Source: Welwitschia mirabilis
Taxonomy: Eukaryota > Gnetophyta > Gnetopsida > Welwitschiales
DNA length: 64,000 bases
Reading direction: 5' to 3'
Assembly: GCA_051453625.1 (NCBI GenBank)
Contig: JBOZIK010000001.1
Coordinates: forward strand, 190,147,414-190,211,413
Each line of letters opens with the position of its first letter. The first letter of the stretch is position 1. The translations under genes were made by a program, and so were the position numbers. This document shows positions 35,640 to 48,293 of this stretch, piece by piece. The notes beneath the pieces were generated by a model that ran no database searches, was not told where the DNA came from, and saw nothing but the letters and a program-made list of their open reading frames with translations.

Positions 35640-37190
35640 ATTATAGTTGAGTAGTGTGTGGAAGGTGAGGCATTCTAATTATCCATAATAGTAACAACCA
35701 AGATTGTGAAAACCATTGTGCAAACAATTTTAGTAGAAGAATCTTGGCATTTTGGATAAGGGTTATTAAAGGGTTTAAAAGGATTTTATGAACGTGTTTC
35801 TATGTAAGGATCATTGAATAAAAAAACAAATGAAAGATCTTGACAGAGTGATATATATTGTTATAAAGTGTGATTATGATAATAGTGGTATTCTAGAAGT
35901 TAAAACTCTGATGTTAAGCACACTTTTTCTAGACCACAACTAGGATGGTTACCTCTCAAGAAGTCTATAGTAAATTTCTTTAGTATAATTATACGTCTTT
36001 CAGCTTGTTAAACATGTTATTTCCTCTTGTTACCTTTTAAGTGTCTTTTAACCATTATAAATAGTGAAATTACTCTTGGGTAGCTATAAAATTTAGAAAA
36101 TAATGTGATTAATAATAATATTGGTTAAATTCCCTACTAATGTAGGGTTGATATTAGAAGGATAGTTAAACTAAAAACATTGATACAATATACTTCTATT
36201 GGTAGCAAAGGTAGAAAAATGTATAGGGGGCATTTGAAAGGAAAACAACCATGATCCATCATTACTAAATGCATAATAAACCAATGAAGTAGTTGTTACT
36301 CATTAGTATGTAGTGGACAAGATGTTATCTTCTTCTATTCTTTGATAATAGAAAAAAGTAATCAAAAGATAATGCAAAAATGTAATACTACTTAGAATAT
36401 CATGGAGATGTTTAAGTAAGCTTTTAATAAGAAGTCTGACATGGAGTTCATATATTTCTAAATAAGATGAATAATATTCAAACGGAATGAGGTAATTCAT
36501 TGAGTGTTTAATGAGCTTCAGAAAATTAAGGATATCCATAATAAAGATTACTGATAACAGTACATATAATGGGCATTGCTTGTCAGAAGTGCATAAGTGA
36601 TCCTAGCATATGATCAAGTCATTACCACTTATTGGGTAGATGCTAATTTAAAACTATGGATTTTGAAAGATTAGTAAAAGTTCTTATTAATCTTAATAAA
36701 AAAATAATGCTTGTACATGGAGCAGCTAGGAAGCTAATGCTACAAGAGATGAAGTAAACTATACAAGTAATGTAAAATGTTAGAATCAAATCAAGGTAAA
36801 GGCAAACTAAAGTAGATAATGCAAATCAAAATAAAGAAAGCTTTGAAAAATGCTCTAGATCCAAGAGCTCTAAAGAAAAGAAGAAGTAGAAAAATGTTCA
36901 ATGCACAAGATGCTGCTTGCGATGACATCTTGCATATGAGTACAAGATATTATTTAGTTAAATGGAGTAAAAATATCAATCTTATTAGGTGTAGGAGATA
37001 AGTCATAGGTCAAGCTTATCTGATAATGAAGAAGAATTTATGATGTATTATTTAATTAATGAATAGGTAAAGTGGTTTGATAGATTTGATGAAGATTGAA
37101 TTCATGCTAGTCTTATGAATGATCAAGATGAAGAAATAGGTAGTGCAAATTCAGTAATAGCTAGTGTATAAGACTACTAGATAATGGATT
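35640..37190 (+). pseudogene. Copia-1 gag remnant with zinc knuckle
   Basis: The region is strongly decayed, but at about 36898-36945 it reads 'VQCTRCC' followed by 'HLAYEYK'. This is a CCHC zinc knuckle (C-x2-C-x4-H-x4-C) whose last Cys has become Tyr. Downstream, 'SDNEEEFMMYYLINE' resembles the acidic linker before protease. The 60-codon frame at 36819-37001 is the same region in another frame. Gag binds the element's RNA in virus-like particles. Confidence 0.6.
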
Positions 37191-38280
37191 TAAAAGTATC
37201 ACAGCATGTGACTCCTAAAAAAAGATCTCTTATATAGGTTAAATAAGAAGTTCCAAACTTTAGTATACATCACAGATAAGAATATGTAATCTATTTTAGG
37301 TATTGGATATATTCTGCTTCAACTCTTAAATGGAGAATATGACAACTCCAATATGCTTTATATATCCTAGATTTGAAGCATCATATATTGTCTTTAACTA
37401 CTTTAGTAAGAAGAGGTTATGATTTTTTATGTTATCAATAGAAGAAAAAGTAAATATTATAAAAGATAAAAAATTCTATCTCACTCATAATGTAGATGAA
37501 AAATTGATTTACTTAAACAATAGAGATTTGGTGGATCAAGAAGAAAGCATTGTTTCTCTTAACATTAAGGCTATAACATACCACTATTTGATTAAATAGA
37601 TGCAATTTCTGATCAAAAATTCAAAGGAAGCACTGTGGCATGTACAATTTGATCATGTCTTCTTGAAAAAAATATATAGTTTCAAAGGATTTTTAGAAGA
37701 TCTGAAAGTAAAGACTCTAGAATGCAAGGTCTACATTTTGGATAAGGAAACTAAGAAAAGATTTAAGAATAGTCATCAAAATTATAAATAAAAATTAGAA
37801 CTAATGCACTTAAATATTTATGAATGATTACCAATAGAAACATTGAGAGTTAATTACTACTTTGTTACTTTCATTAATGATTTAACTAAAGATATGTGGA
37901 TTAAATTCTTTAAATATAACTCACACATCTTTGATACCTTTAATTTTGAAAGAAGATCTATTGAAAATGAGACTAGCCATACTCTTAAAATTTTATGAAC
38001 TACTAATGGAGTAAAATATGTCTTAAAAAATTTAATAAATATTTTAAAAAATAAGAAGTTAGAAATGAAATTATTATTTTAGGCACATTATAGCAGAATG
38101 GAATTGTAGAAAGAATTAATTATACACTTCTTGATATGATGAATATCATGAAGTAAGGCTCTAAACATAGCTTCCAAAACCATTAACTATCTAATAAGAA
38201 AAGGTAGAAAATCACCTAATGAATTATGGATTGGAAGTGCTAATAGTGTTTAACATTTTAGAGTGTTTGACTAATAGTAG
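37190..38280 (+). pseudogene. Copia-1 GAG-pre-integrase and integrase remnant
   Basis: The frame at 37600-37791 reads 'EALWHVQFDHVFLKKIYSFK', the LWHxRLGHxS block before integrase. It is followed by 'VNYYFVTFINDLTKDMWIKF' near 37850, which matches the catalytic-core start YFVTFIDDYSRKxWVYFL with the catalytic Asp changed to Asn. 'SIENETSHTLKIL' and 'ELWIGSANSV' (family PEExWTGKxPSxxHLRVFG) follow to 38265. Stops and the altered core residue make it inactive. Confidence 0.8.
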
Positions 38281-38989
38281 TATACTTTCATTTTATCACT
38301 ACATCAAAATAATTTATAGTCACATGCTCTAGCTAGATTATTTGTTATGTACAACACAAATAAAAATGGGTATAAGATATTTTTTCTTGATTAAAGAAAG
38401 ATCATGATTTTTCAATATGTGATCATTGCTGAGTTAGAAGAAGAGATCTTAATCCTAAATAATAGGGAAAAATCCCATGTGGTCAAGTATAAATGGGGGT
38501 AATCCTCTTAACACAATGATCTAGAAACAAATTCAAAAATTTTCTCATCATTAGCTTTATCAATTATTAGAGACATAGTAACAACTAATTGTACTAGATA
38601 GATAAGTTGGTATAGGATGCCATCAACTTACATACCAAAGATAAGAGTAAGATCGGACGGTGCGGGACATTTCATTTGATGACAATGATAAGTAGAAGAC
38701 TTTTGATAATGATAATCTTGATGGAAGGACATCTTAATAAATTCTTAGTAGTCGAGGAAGTTATCAAGCTTGCTAGTCTTTAAAGGAGATAAGACTTGAT
38801 CAATTAGATAAAACTAACATTTAAAAGGATAGCACAATTCATCATGTAAGAAGGGATGATGAAGAGTAACCTATAAATCTTTATCTTACTCATAATGAAG
38901 AACCTACTAATTTCAATAAGGTTAATAGGTTTGTAGAGTGGATACATGCAATGTGCATGGAATATAAATCACTTATAAAAACTATCACT

Positions 38990-39660
38990 TGAGAGCTAGT
39001 AGTCTTACCACTTAGTAAGACAGTGATGAGAAATAAGTGGATGTTTAAGAATAATTATAGTTTTAATAAAATACTTGATGAGTACAAGGTAATATTGGTA
39101 ATAAAAAGTTTCATTTGAAAATATAGAATTGACTATACTGAAGAGTTTGCAGCAATAGATAAGCGGTAAAGCATCTACACCTTGATTGCATTAGTAGTAA
39201 AGAATGAGTAGGAAATGCATTAATTAATGTCATGAACTACATTCCTTAGTAGATTTCTAGAGAAAAATATATATATATATGAAGGGTAAAAGAACAAGAT
39301 GTATAAATCTAATAAGTATTTGTATAGATTGAAATAGACACTTGTGATTAGTAAACTAAACTAAAATATAGCTTAATAAATTTGGGATTTAAAATGTGTA
39401 ATTATTAGGACATATATGTAATACTATTTATCAAATGATCTAATGATAAAAACACATATCTCATCAACTTTGTGGATGATATTTTGATCATTGGAGATAG
39501 TGAAAGAACCATTAGGAAGTTAGAGTAAAATCTGTCTAAACAATTTGATATCACTAACTTAGGCTTAATGAAATACTATTAGGTATGAAAGTATTGCATA
39601 ATGATGAAAATATGTATCTAAGAAACGTAAAGTACATCAATGATATGTTAGATAATTTGA
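38990..39660 (+). pseudogene. Copia-1 reverse transcriptase remnant
   Basis: The plus strand reads 'NKWMFKNNYSFNKILDEYKV' with 'IDYTEEFAAIDKR' (family YKARLVAKGFxQxxGIDYxETFAPVxR). Then come 'TTFLSRFLEKNIYI' (TAFLNGxLxExIYM) and the catalytic 'YLINFVDDILIIGDSE' at about 39454-39500, whose DD pair is intact. 'LSKQFDITNLGLMKYY' follows. Multiple stops interrupt it. Confidence 0.85.
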
Positions 39661-40400
39661 AATGAAGGATGAAAAGATAAACTTAATACCAATAGAGAAG
39701 AATGTAAAATTATTAACCAATGAATATTTTCCAAATGCAGATGCCACTCTATATTACAAACTTATTGGATGCCTTTTATATGTTATGAATACTAGACTTA
39801 TCATTTCAAATGTTATTAGAATGTTAGCAAGATATATAATAAAGCTAAAAGAAAATTATTATCACTTAGTATTTTAGATTCTTAAGTACCCAAAGAAGAT
39901 AAGAAATCTTATCTTAAATTTAAAAGAAATGAAAAATTCAAGCTAGTGACATACTTAGATTTAGATTTCAGTGGATGAAGGGATATGAGGAGATCTATAA
40001 TAGGATACTTAAATTACTTGGGATCCTCACTAATCTTATCTAGATAAAAAATACAATAAATTGTGTTAATTTCTTTAGTAGCAGTAGAGTTTATTATTGC
40101 ATAAGAGACAAGTAATAGGATCATTTAGATGAGAAAGCTTTAATAGTTGTGGATGTCACTCAAAAGGGACCTATAACATTAAATGTGAATAAAAAAAGTG
40201 TAATCCACATGACAAATAATCCAATGTTCTATGATATAACAAATTCCATACTGACAAATGTCTATAGGATATAGGAACTTATTTAAATTGAAGTTTTTGA
40301 TATACAACATGTTCCAACTACTAAGCAAGTTGTATATATTTTGACAAAGTAACTTAAAATAGTTTTACAAAGGCTATGTTGATTTAGTAGTACTTTATAA
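39661..40400 (+). pseudogene. Copia-1 RNase H remnant
   Basis: The frame at 39662-39877 reads 'ATLYYKLIGCLLYVMNTRLI' and 'ISNVIRMLARYI', matching YRxxIGSLLYLxxTRPDIxxAVxxxSRF, the connection between RT and RNase H. Past a stop, 'ILKYPKK' corresponds to ILRYLKGT. The catalytic Y(T/S)DADWAG block is only faintly readable near 39960. The domain runs down to the region before the 3' LTR. Confidence 0.72.
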
Positions 40401-40703
40401 TGAAATCTTGACTTTATAATAAATGAAGACCATCTAAGCCACTGAAGGTTTATATTTGTAGTATTAGTAGTGTTTAAGTACATTTCATCTAGGGTTACAT
40501 ATGTGATTATGAGGAGGATCTACTAGTTGAAGTAGTAAATTGTCATCTATAAGGAACCTAAAACCTCTTTCTAAATTAGATTTTCATTTACATGGAGTCT
40601 TTCTTTAGGTACTCTAGTTTTACTAAAAAATATTTAGTTATGGTTGCATCATCATTGCATGTTAGCTTACTCTTTCAAACTCACCAAAGAAATTGATGAT
40701 CCA

Positions 40704-41002
40704 TGAGTCTGATGTTCATTTGAAACATCATGGTATTTTATTATTTTATGGTTAATAGCCTTTATTATAATTATTTATTTTATGCGTATATATTTTATCA
40801 TAATGAGGCTTAGGGAACATGAGGCATCATCTTAGGTATATGTGATGGATACTACCTTTCTTATAAATAGGGAAACACTTATGTAATTTACTTTATATAT
40901 TTGAGTCAGCTTTTTTAATATAAGAGTTTGACATTTAACCCCTTTGGTGAATACTTCTTTATTAATTTCTTCATGCATAATGGCCTTTAGATCCTACTAA
41001 GA
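40704..41002 (+). repeat. Copia-1 3' LTR
   Basis: A 299-bp partner of 35312-35612, from 'tgagtctgatgtt' to 'cctactaaga' (terminal CA changed to GA). Tekay-1 LTR sequence resumes at 41003. Confidence 0.78.
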
Positions 41003-43037
41003 ATCTTGGTTTAGTTATAGTTTAATAAGTACATCACATAAGTGCATGCATACAGTCCTATCTAATATGAATATTTTATTGATATTTAACTAAGACTTCA
41101 TTACATTTACTATATTATAAACAATCATACACAAAATAAAATAATAAAACATATGTAATATTCATTTGGCATATTAGAATATAACTACATTTGAAAAGTA
41201 TAGTAATGGTAATCAAGACAATGGTATATATTTCTATTATTTTACATTAACAATGGTATCCTCCAGATAAGTTATAATACTATGTTAAAGTTCTATTTGA
41301 AAATAATATTTTATGTATGAAACTATGCCCTCTTAAACCTCCTTTCTCCAACTTTAACTAGTAAACTTTAACATGACAATTCAATTGATGAGGAGAAATG
41401 AAACTAGATATAGAGATAAATATAAATACAAAACATAATGCTTAATTAAAATTCATGTAACTATAAAATAAATAAAATGAATAAAAATCAAAGGAACTGA
41501 CTAAGTTAACTAGGCTGTTAAAGTAAAAACCTTCATAAATTTTTAAATATATGTATTAAAATAAAAGCAAGTAAAGAAGAGGTGGATTTCTTAAGATTAA
41601 CTTATGCCAAAATAATTTCACTATTATCTAGGAACAAGGGCTTTAACAAGAAATGCATAAATTATAATTTATCAAAGAACATTTACCAAAAATGACATAA
41701 AATAAACTTATTTTGAGTATTATTCATCTTAAATTCTTAAATAATTGAAAAATTTTATTACATAAATTTATATAATTAATGAGATTAATTATAGACTTCT
41801 TGTCTTTTAAAAAGGTCTTACAACTCAAATGAATAATGAATTATTATAAAGATAAAAATAAATTATAATAATTTTCATTAAATAAGAGCCATGAAATGAT
41901 CTCCAAAAATCAACTCCTTAAGTTTAGTTTCCTATAAATATATTTTGTAATATTATACTCTAATTGTAAAACAATCTAAATTTTTAGGATTATTAGAATA
42001 TCACATTACATTAAAAACATTATAATTTTTAAATTACTTTGAAGCTTTAAGTGATTGAGATTTCTTTGAAAGACATATTTAATTATCTATAATATAAAAT
42101 ATTCATCTTTTAAAAAATACTAATCATTAATTCTATAAAATTAAACCGATTATTCATTATTTATTAATTTTTGATTTATTTTCATAAAATAATTATTAAA
42201 AATTATTAGATCTCAAAAAATTACTATTTTTAAATTTTTATCATCTTAATAACATCTTTTTTTGGTTAAAAAATCCATTAAATTTTATACAATATTTAAT
42301 AATTTATAATATTCTTAATTCATGTTATCATTTTGAAAAATTAGAATGTTAGATATAATATGAACATATAAAATCATAAAGAAGTTTAAGAAGCTATAGC
42401 TGATCAGAATAATATAAATACTTAATATAATTACTTAATGTAATGTAAATAAAATCAAAGATCAAATAATCTACCCCCATAAGAAGATTCCAGTGCACAT
42501 TTCATAATATAATAAAACTATAAAAGACACTTAATGTTCTACAATTCACAATAAATATGTATACCAAAAAATTAAAGTGAACCCCTTGGTCACTTGACTA
42601 AAAGTTTCCATTGGTGATCTTGTTAATCAAACATGTAAAAAGATCCCTAAGATATATCTCTCATCTTAGTTTAAGCATAATGAAATGGATAGATTTAATT
42701 GAAAAAAACTCTAATAATCATATGTAATGACCTAAGGCAATACCTTGTTATGCCACTAATTTTCTTGAGAAAAAGAGATAACATAAGAATAAAATAAGTA
42801 GAGGAATACTACTTAGAAAGGTAATGATTAAAAACTACTATTTGATGGATATTAAAAAAGTTTTAATGAAGTTCTAAGATTTAAGATTCGTATCTCCAAG
42901 TTCTAAACTTTAAACTTCAAGTTTCAAGTTCCAATCTCTAAGTTACAATCTAAATACTCAAAAGCATGAGGGTAAGAAAAAAAGAGAACAAGATGGAAGA
43001 ATGAGAAGGAAATTAGATACCATGTATGTAACATTTT
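41003..43037 (-). repeat. Tekay-1 LTR, second part
   Basis: Homologous to Tekay-2 LTR 28440-30370, with matching landmarks: 'caagcatacaa'/'catgcatacag' near the start, 'aagttctatt' at 41287, 'gtgaaccccttggtcac' at 42576 and the array of 'caagttcc' words at 42885-42950. Homology is lost at about 43037, shortly before Copia-2, and the remaining roughly 1.3 kb of this LTR was not found on the far side. The stretch 41350-42560 holds no other feature. Confidence 0.7.
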
Positions 43038-43239
43038 AAATTTCTTTTAATTTGTTATTAAAAATCTAGTTTTGATGATTTCACTTATTAAATATATGTA
43101 TATAGGTTGAATTGGAGAAAACTAGATCATGAAAACCATCAGTTCATGTTAGATCTTAAAATTCATAGTTCACAAAACATTTAGCTCAAAATTTACAAAT
43201 GCTAAATCACAACTAATTAAATAGATCTACAGAATTAAA

Positions 43240-43460
43240 ACAACTATGATAAAAACATCTACACATTAAAGACATCTATGGGAAAGACATCTATAGAATC
43301 AAAGACATCTATGATAAATTGGATTCCAATCACAAAGAAAGAAATCTACCTTGAAGAAGACATCTGTACTAAAGTAAGGATCTAACATAAGTAAAAGAAA
43401 TCTATTATGTTGAAGATGTTTATACTAAACTAAAAGAGGTAATAAGGATAAATTATACTT
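43240..43460. repeat. 'agacatctat' motif array in Copia-2 LTR
   Basis: Irregularly spaced, diverged copies of 'aagacatctat' occur about every 15-40 bp. The same array is in the 3' LTR (51270-51500). Related words appear before the 3' ORF at 47780-48000. Confidence 0.65.
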
Positions 43461-44194
43461 TAAGGAATTATCTATACTTAAAGAAAGAAATCAAGTTTTA
43501 CATTTTATATTCATGATTATTAAGGATTATAAGAACTATAGTTCGAGCTTCATTAAAATTTGAACACTTTGGCCAAAGATGTCTCCCATGTTAAAGACAT
43601 CTTACTAATAGAAGAATTTTATCGTCTTGAAGATGCCTATGCCAAAAGTTTGTAGAAAATTAAATAGACATTATGTGCCTAATGCTTAGCTATATATATT
43701 CATTATATAATGGTTACAAATATCAAGTATCTATTTCTCTAAGTTAAATAGTTAAAAACACATTAAAAGATATAAAGGCATGACTTAATAAATAGATTTA
43801 ACTAATGAAGAAATGTATGCATGAACACATGGGTAATTGGCTCTATTCACAAAGCTTTCAAATTATCATTTACAAGGGACTATCAAGTGACTAAATCATT
43901 CAATTATTGGCTTCGACAATGTTGCTTTACTTTGATCTTTTACACTCATAAGTGACGATAAGAAGAAATAACTCAAGCCCTTCTTCAAAAATAGATCATT
44001 CTATGCTTATTGTTTTTATTTTTTATCATTATTTATTACATCAAAATTATAGGACAATTATATTTTTGAATACTCTTATTATAATCCATTTCTTATTATC
44101 AAATCTAATGATTCCTTATTAGGTTTTCACATTTTAAGGCAACTCCTATATGGGTGTGCTAATCTAAGTCCTTCTAAGCACATTTTAGTTTAAT

Positions 44195-44376
44195 TTGTTG
44201 AATATCCTTAAGGGGAAGATAGTGCTACCTTACAAGGAGCATCTCATATTATGTTAGTGCTTGTGAACACATTTTTATTATTGCCTTGTTGAATATCCCT
44301 AAGGAGAAAAGAGTGCTTCATTAAGAGAAGGATCTCATATTATAGATAAAGTTGGTGGTACTATAAAACCATTATT
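44195..44376. repeat. 91-bp imperfect tandem repeat in Copia-2 LTR
   Basis: Two units beginning 'ttgttgaatatcc' at 44195 and 44286, each continuing with 'aagg(g)ga(a)', 'agtgct' and 'atctcatatta'. Both units also exist in the 3' LTR near 52197-52340, so the duplication predates insertion. Confidence 0.72.
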
Positions 44377-44552
44377 TTTATAAGTTAATATTATTCAGAG
44401 GTATGAGAGAAAGCTACCCTCTATGTTTGGACATACCGAGGTTGGAGAACCATGTTATTTTGATAAGGTATTTATTATATAGTTTTAAATTATTTTTGAT
44501 TAAATTTATTTTTAATATTAACCCCTTTTCTTTCAGTTTAATGATACTCAAG

Positions 44553-44564
44553 TGATATCAGAGT
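44553..44564 (+). other. Primer-binding site, tRNA-iMet type, Copia-2
   Basis: 'tgatatcagagt' lies two bases after the LTR end and is followed by 'agg'. It differs from TGGTATCAGAGC at two positions (G-to-A and C-to-T). Confidence 0.88.
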
Positions 44565-44899
44565 AGGTACTCATGAAAAGGAGTAAGATCCTTGAGTGAA
44601 CTAGAAGCCATCTATTAAACTTCACTCTTCAATAGGACTAGTTATACCTATTGGAAAATGAGGATGTAGGTGTACTTATAGTCTTATGAGTTTTAGATTT
44701 GGCAAAACATTGAGGATGGATACTTGAAACCTATAAAACCCATAATTAATGTTGTAAGAAATACCATCACACAAATCAAGCCTAAAAGGGAGTGTGAAGG
44801 TAAAGAAAATGTAGCCTTCATATGTGATTTCAAAGAAAAAAAAGCTCTTTACTTAGATTTTACAATCAAAGAATTTAAATAATAGCTAGATGCAAAACT

Positions 44900-45800
44900 G
44901 CATAAAAGATATGAAATGTTCTAGTTAGTACATATGAAGGAACAATCACCATCGAGTAATCAAAGCTTCTTGTTTAGATGAATCATTTTCAAAATCTTAA
45001 GATGAATAATGACAAGAGAGTTCATGAATATTTTATAAGAGTCTTCAATAGTATGAATGCTATATTTGGCATTAGAGAAAATCTTTTTGAGGCTAAGGTA
45101 ATCCAAAAGGTTATTATATCCTTAACTCCAGAATATAGGCCTAAGACAACACCCATGAAAAAATCAAGAGGCTTCAACTTAATGTAGATTAAAGAGTTGC
45201 AAAGTGCTGTAATAACTTATGATATGAATATCATTCAAGATGATGTCTTAAAAGGAAAGCCCATTGCTCTTAAAGCTAGTGAAAGTACAAGATAGGTTAA
45301 AAAGAAAAAACAAAGGAAGCATGAGAAGGAGATAACTCTAAGGATGATGTAGATGAAGAACTTACTCTTATCTCATGATGAATCAAAAGACTTCTCTCAC
45401 ATAAGGATAATAAAAGGATAACTATATAAAATCATCTAGATTTCAATCTAGAGGTAAGTCTAAAGGTAAGACTTTTAATAGCACTTCATTTTCTTACAAG
45501 TCTGATATTTCCAAGTTAGAATGTTGGGTTTGTAAACAATGAGAACACATAGCCTCAGAATGTTCTAGTTCTAATAGAATGTAGAACAAAGAACAAAGTA
45601 AAAATCCTAAGAAAATGAGATCATTCTTCATAGGGTCAAATGATGATGAGGATGCAACTGAGGTAGAAACATTTGATGATGAAAAAGCTCATTCATCCTA
45701 CATAGCCATTGTATATATTTAAAAGAAAAGTGATGAAATAAAGGAAGAATCTATATTAAAAAGTGAAGACGAAATAGTTATGAATCTTTAAGGCAAGTAT
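44900..45800 (+). pseudogene. Copia-2 gag remnant
   Basis: The open frame at 44978-45187 reads 'MNHFQNLKMNNDKRVHEYFI', 'VIQKVIISLTPEYRPKTTPM', matching the SIRE-type gag pattern FENLxMKExExIxEYFxRV...VxQKVLRSLPxRFxxKVxAxEE. A zinc knuckle follows at 45522-45563: 'CWVCK' then 'EHIASEC' with one stop in place of the Gly-region codon. 'RSFFIGSNDDED' lies past it. The protein is broken by stops but its order is intact. Confidence 0.82.
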
Positions 45801-46349
45801 GATTTAATCTCTTAAGAATCCATTAAGTTGCAAAATATACATGCTTAAATTAAAAAAACCTTCATTCTCATGAATTAGCATATAAAAAAGAAAAACTTTT
45901 TTACAATAGGCTATCATATGAAAACTCAGCTCTTAAAGCTAAGGTTACTAAACTAATGAATAGGATAGGAACTTTATAACTTAAAAAGGATTAATAAGAA
46001 GTTTAACTAAAGAAATAATCCATTAAACATCATGCTTGGACATTGCAAAAGCCCAAATGATAAAAGTGGTTTGAGTTACAATGAAGTCTCATTAGCTTCC
46101 TTGTGCAACAAATGGAACTCCAAACTAAGGTATAATTATTTAGTATATACAAATAATATTATCTATTGTTATTGTTACAAACAAGGTCATTATCAATTTA
46201 ATCCTCTAATAAAATTCAAAAATAGTTATTATACTAATAATGCCCAAAAGACAAGGAGTATGGTATAATGTCTTATGTAGGCTAAACCAAAGAAAATATA
46301 AGTTCCAAAATCAAGATTATCTCAATTAGCATAGATTACACGACAAGTA

Positions 46350-47300
46350 GTAAAGAAACATGCTTGATATATTAACAGTGGATATTCAAAGCATATGATA
46401 AGAGATAAATCCAGTTTTACCACCTTAATAGAATAAGACAAAGGAGTCATCACCTTTGGAGACAACATAGAAGTACCCATTAAAGTTATTAAAACCATTA
46501 AAGGAGGTAATCTACTTGAAGTAAAAGATGTTTTTTTATAGAAGGATTATAGCATAATATTTTAAGTGTTAGTCAATTATACAATGCAAACATTTCTGTT
46601 ACTTTTATTAAAGATTATTACATTATTAAAGAATGTAGCTTAAACAAAGTCTTATTATCTGGTATTAGAAAATCAAATGTCTATATTACTACTCTATAAG
46701 ATATTTATAATAAGGGAATGAAGTGTCTATTAAGTACTACAAGTCAAAAAGAGATATGATACAAGATGCTTAAACATATAAATAAAGACTTGTTAAAAAT
46801 CTTATCTATAAAAGAAATGATAAGAGAACTTCATAAGTTGAAAAGCATTGATAATAAAGTTTGTGAATCTTACCAAAAAGGAAAGCAAACAAGGATGAGA
46901 TTTGGTAATAAAAACACTATTATAACTAAACGTCCTTTAGATCTTTTACATCTTAATATTGTTGGCCCATCTCCTATAGAAACTCTTAATAAGAAAAGAT
47001 ACTATTCAGCCATTGTTGATGATACTCTCATTAAACATGGATAGCCTTCCTTGCATGTAAAGATGAGGCATTTAATATTTTCTCTAAGCTATGTATTAGG
47101 TTATAAAATTAAAAGGGCATAAGATCAAATATATAAGCAGTGACAATGGTACTGAATTCAAAAATCCAAAGTTCAAATATTTTTATGAACAATTTCGCAT
47201 TCTTTGCCAATTCTTTACACTAAGAGCTCGATGACAAAATGGAGTGGCTAAAAGAAAGAATATAATTACAAATAAAATGGCAAGAATAATGATGCATGAC
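46350..47300 (+). pseudogene. Copia-2 protease and truncated integrase
   Basis: Protease text 'YINSGYSKHMIRDKSSFTTL' at about 46367 matches WYLDSGCSRHMTGDxSxF, with the catalytic Asp changed to Asn. After a GAG-pre-integrase zone, the frame at 46766-47044 contains 'ESYQKGKQTRMRFGNKNTI', then 'RPLDLLHLNIVGPSPIETL', matching CxxGKQxRxSFxxKxxxxTxRPLELLHxDLFGP. Core traces lead to 'MARIMMHD' at 47280. After that the integrase homology stops. The frame at 46032-46268 carries a second knuckle-like 'CYCYKQGHYQFN'. Confidence 0.8.
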
Positions 47301-48290
47301 AAACAAATTAATTAATCATCTACCCATTTTTAAATTTAATTAGATAATAAGGAGGAGAAATAAGAATAAACACAAAATAAAACTTCTTTAAACATGATTA
47401 GACTAAAGTGGAATCACTCTACAAGCAACATAATAGGTATTTCATATGGTAGTACTTAAACTTAAAGCTATACTAAGGAATTTTATGGATTTATAGTGTA
47501 CATCTCATAAGTAAAATCTAAAACTTTCAATAAAGAAAAAAGGGATGAAAAGTTTGTTAAAATGTGCATGAACTAGAGGATTAGGCCTTATCTAATCAGG
47601 TAAGTAATTAGATTATAACATTTAAATATCAGCTTCATATTATGATATTTTATAACTATATATTATAGTTATATAATATAATAGTAAATTCTATGCATAT
47701 TACTTTACCTTTTTGATGTGATATTATTATCATGATATTAGTCATAGAAAATTCAAAGTTTTTTAATCTTTTAGTGAAGATTTCTTCAATTTTATAGATG
47801 TCTATCAAGAAGACATCTTCAATCTTATAAATGTCTATTATGTAAATAACTTTGAATTTCTAGACATATTTGAAGTTCATGTATACTTTTTAAATATTTT
47901 GAAATAGACATATTTAATTAGGTATACATCTTTACAATATGTAGAACTACTTATAAAATCTTTAAAAGTAGACATCTTTCATCAAAGTAGACATCTACTA
48001 TTATCATTTTATATGTATTCTAGTAGGTAGAAATCTTTCAAGAACTATTGCAAAATTAAAAATACATGAAAAACTAGGCTTTTGACCCTTTTTAATTAGA
48101 AAATTAGCCACCATCTCTCATTTTTAATCCTCCACTCAATAGGTGTTCCTCATAGAGATCTTTTCAAGGTTGATTTGATAGACATTTTTATAGCTAATAT
48201 AAATAGGTATCTTTTGTCTTATATGTGCTCATTTTTGTTGATTCCTTTTTATTTTAGTTAATTTTATTTTATTTATTCATATATGTTTTA
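47300..48290 (+). other. Copia-2 region upstream of the 3' ORF
   Basis: About 1 kb without coding similarity. From 47780 it holds words such as 'gatgtctatcaagaagacatctt' in broken form, like those of the LTR array. It then has 'ctaatataaatagg' (48197-48210, TATA-like) before the ATG at 48294. The arrangement mimics the LTR promoter order. Confidence 0.5.
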
Positions 48291-48293
48291 AAA

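Larger units (their letters stand above)
35312..41002 (+). mobile_element. Copia-1, decayed Ty1/copia element
   Basis: A 5.7-kb element with LTRs of about 300 bp, a tRNA-iMet-type primer site, and gag, integrase, RT and RNase H remnants in copia order on the plus strand. It lies inside the Tekay-1 LTR, whose sequence continues on both sides. No convincing target-site duplication was found at the borders I chose, so they may be off by up to 10 bp. Short LTRs suggest a lineage other than SIRE, but I do not assign it further. Confidence 0.82.
43053..44550 (+). repeat. Copia-2 5' LTR
   Basis: A 1498-bp LTR from 'tgttattaaaaatctag' to 'gatactca', paired with 51107-52558. It contains a degenerate array of 'aagacatctatg' words (about 43240-43460), a TATA-rich stretch at 43690-43712, and an imperfect 91-bp tandem duplication starting at 44195 and 44286 ('ttgttgaatatcc'). 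Confidence 0.82.
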
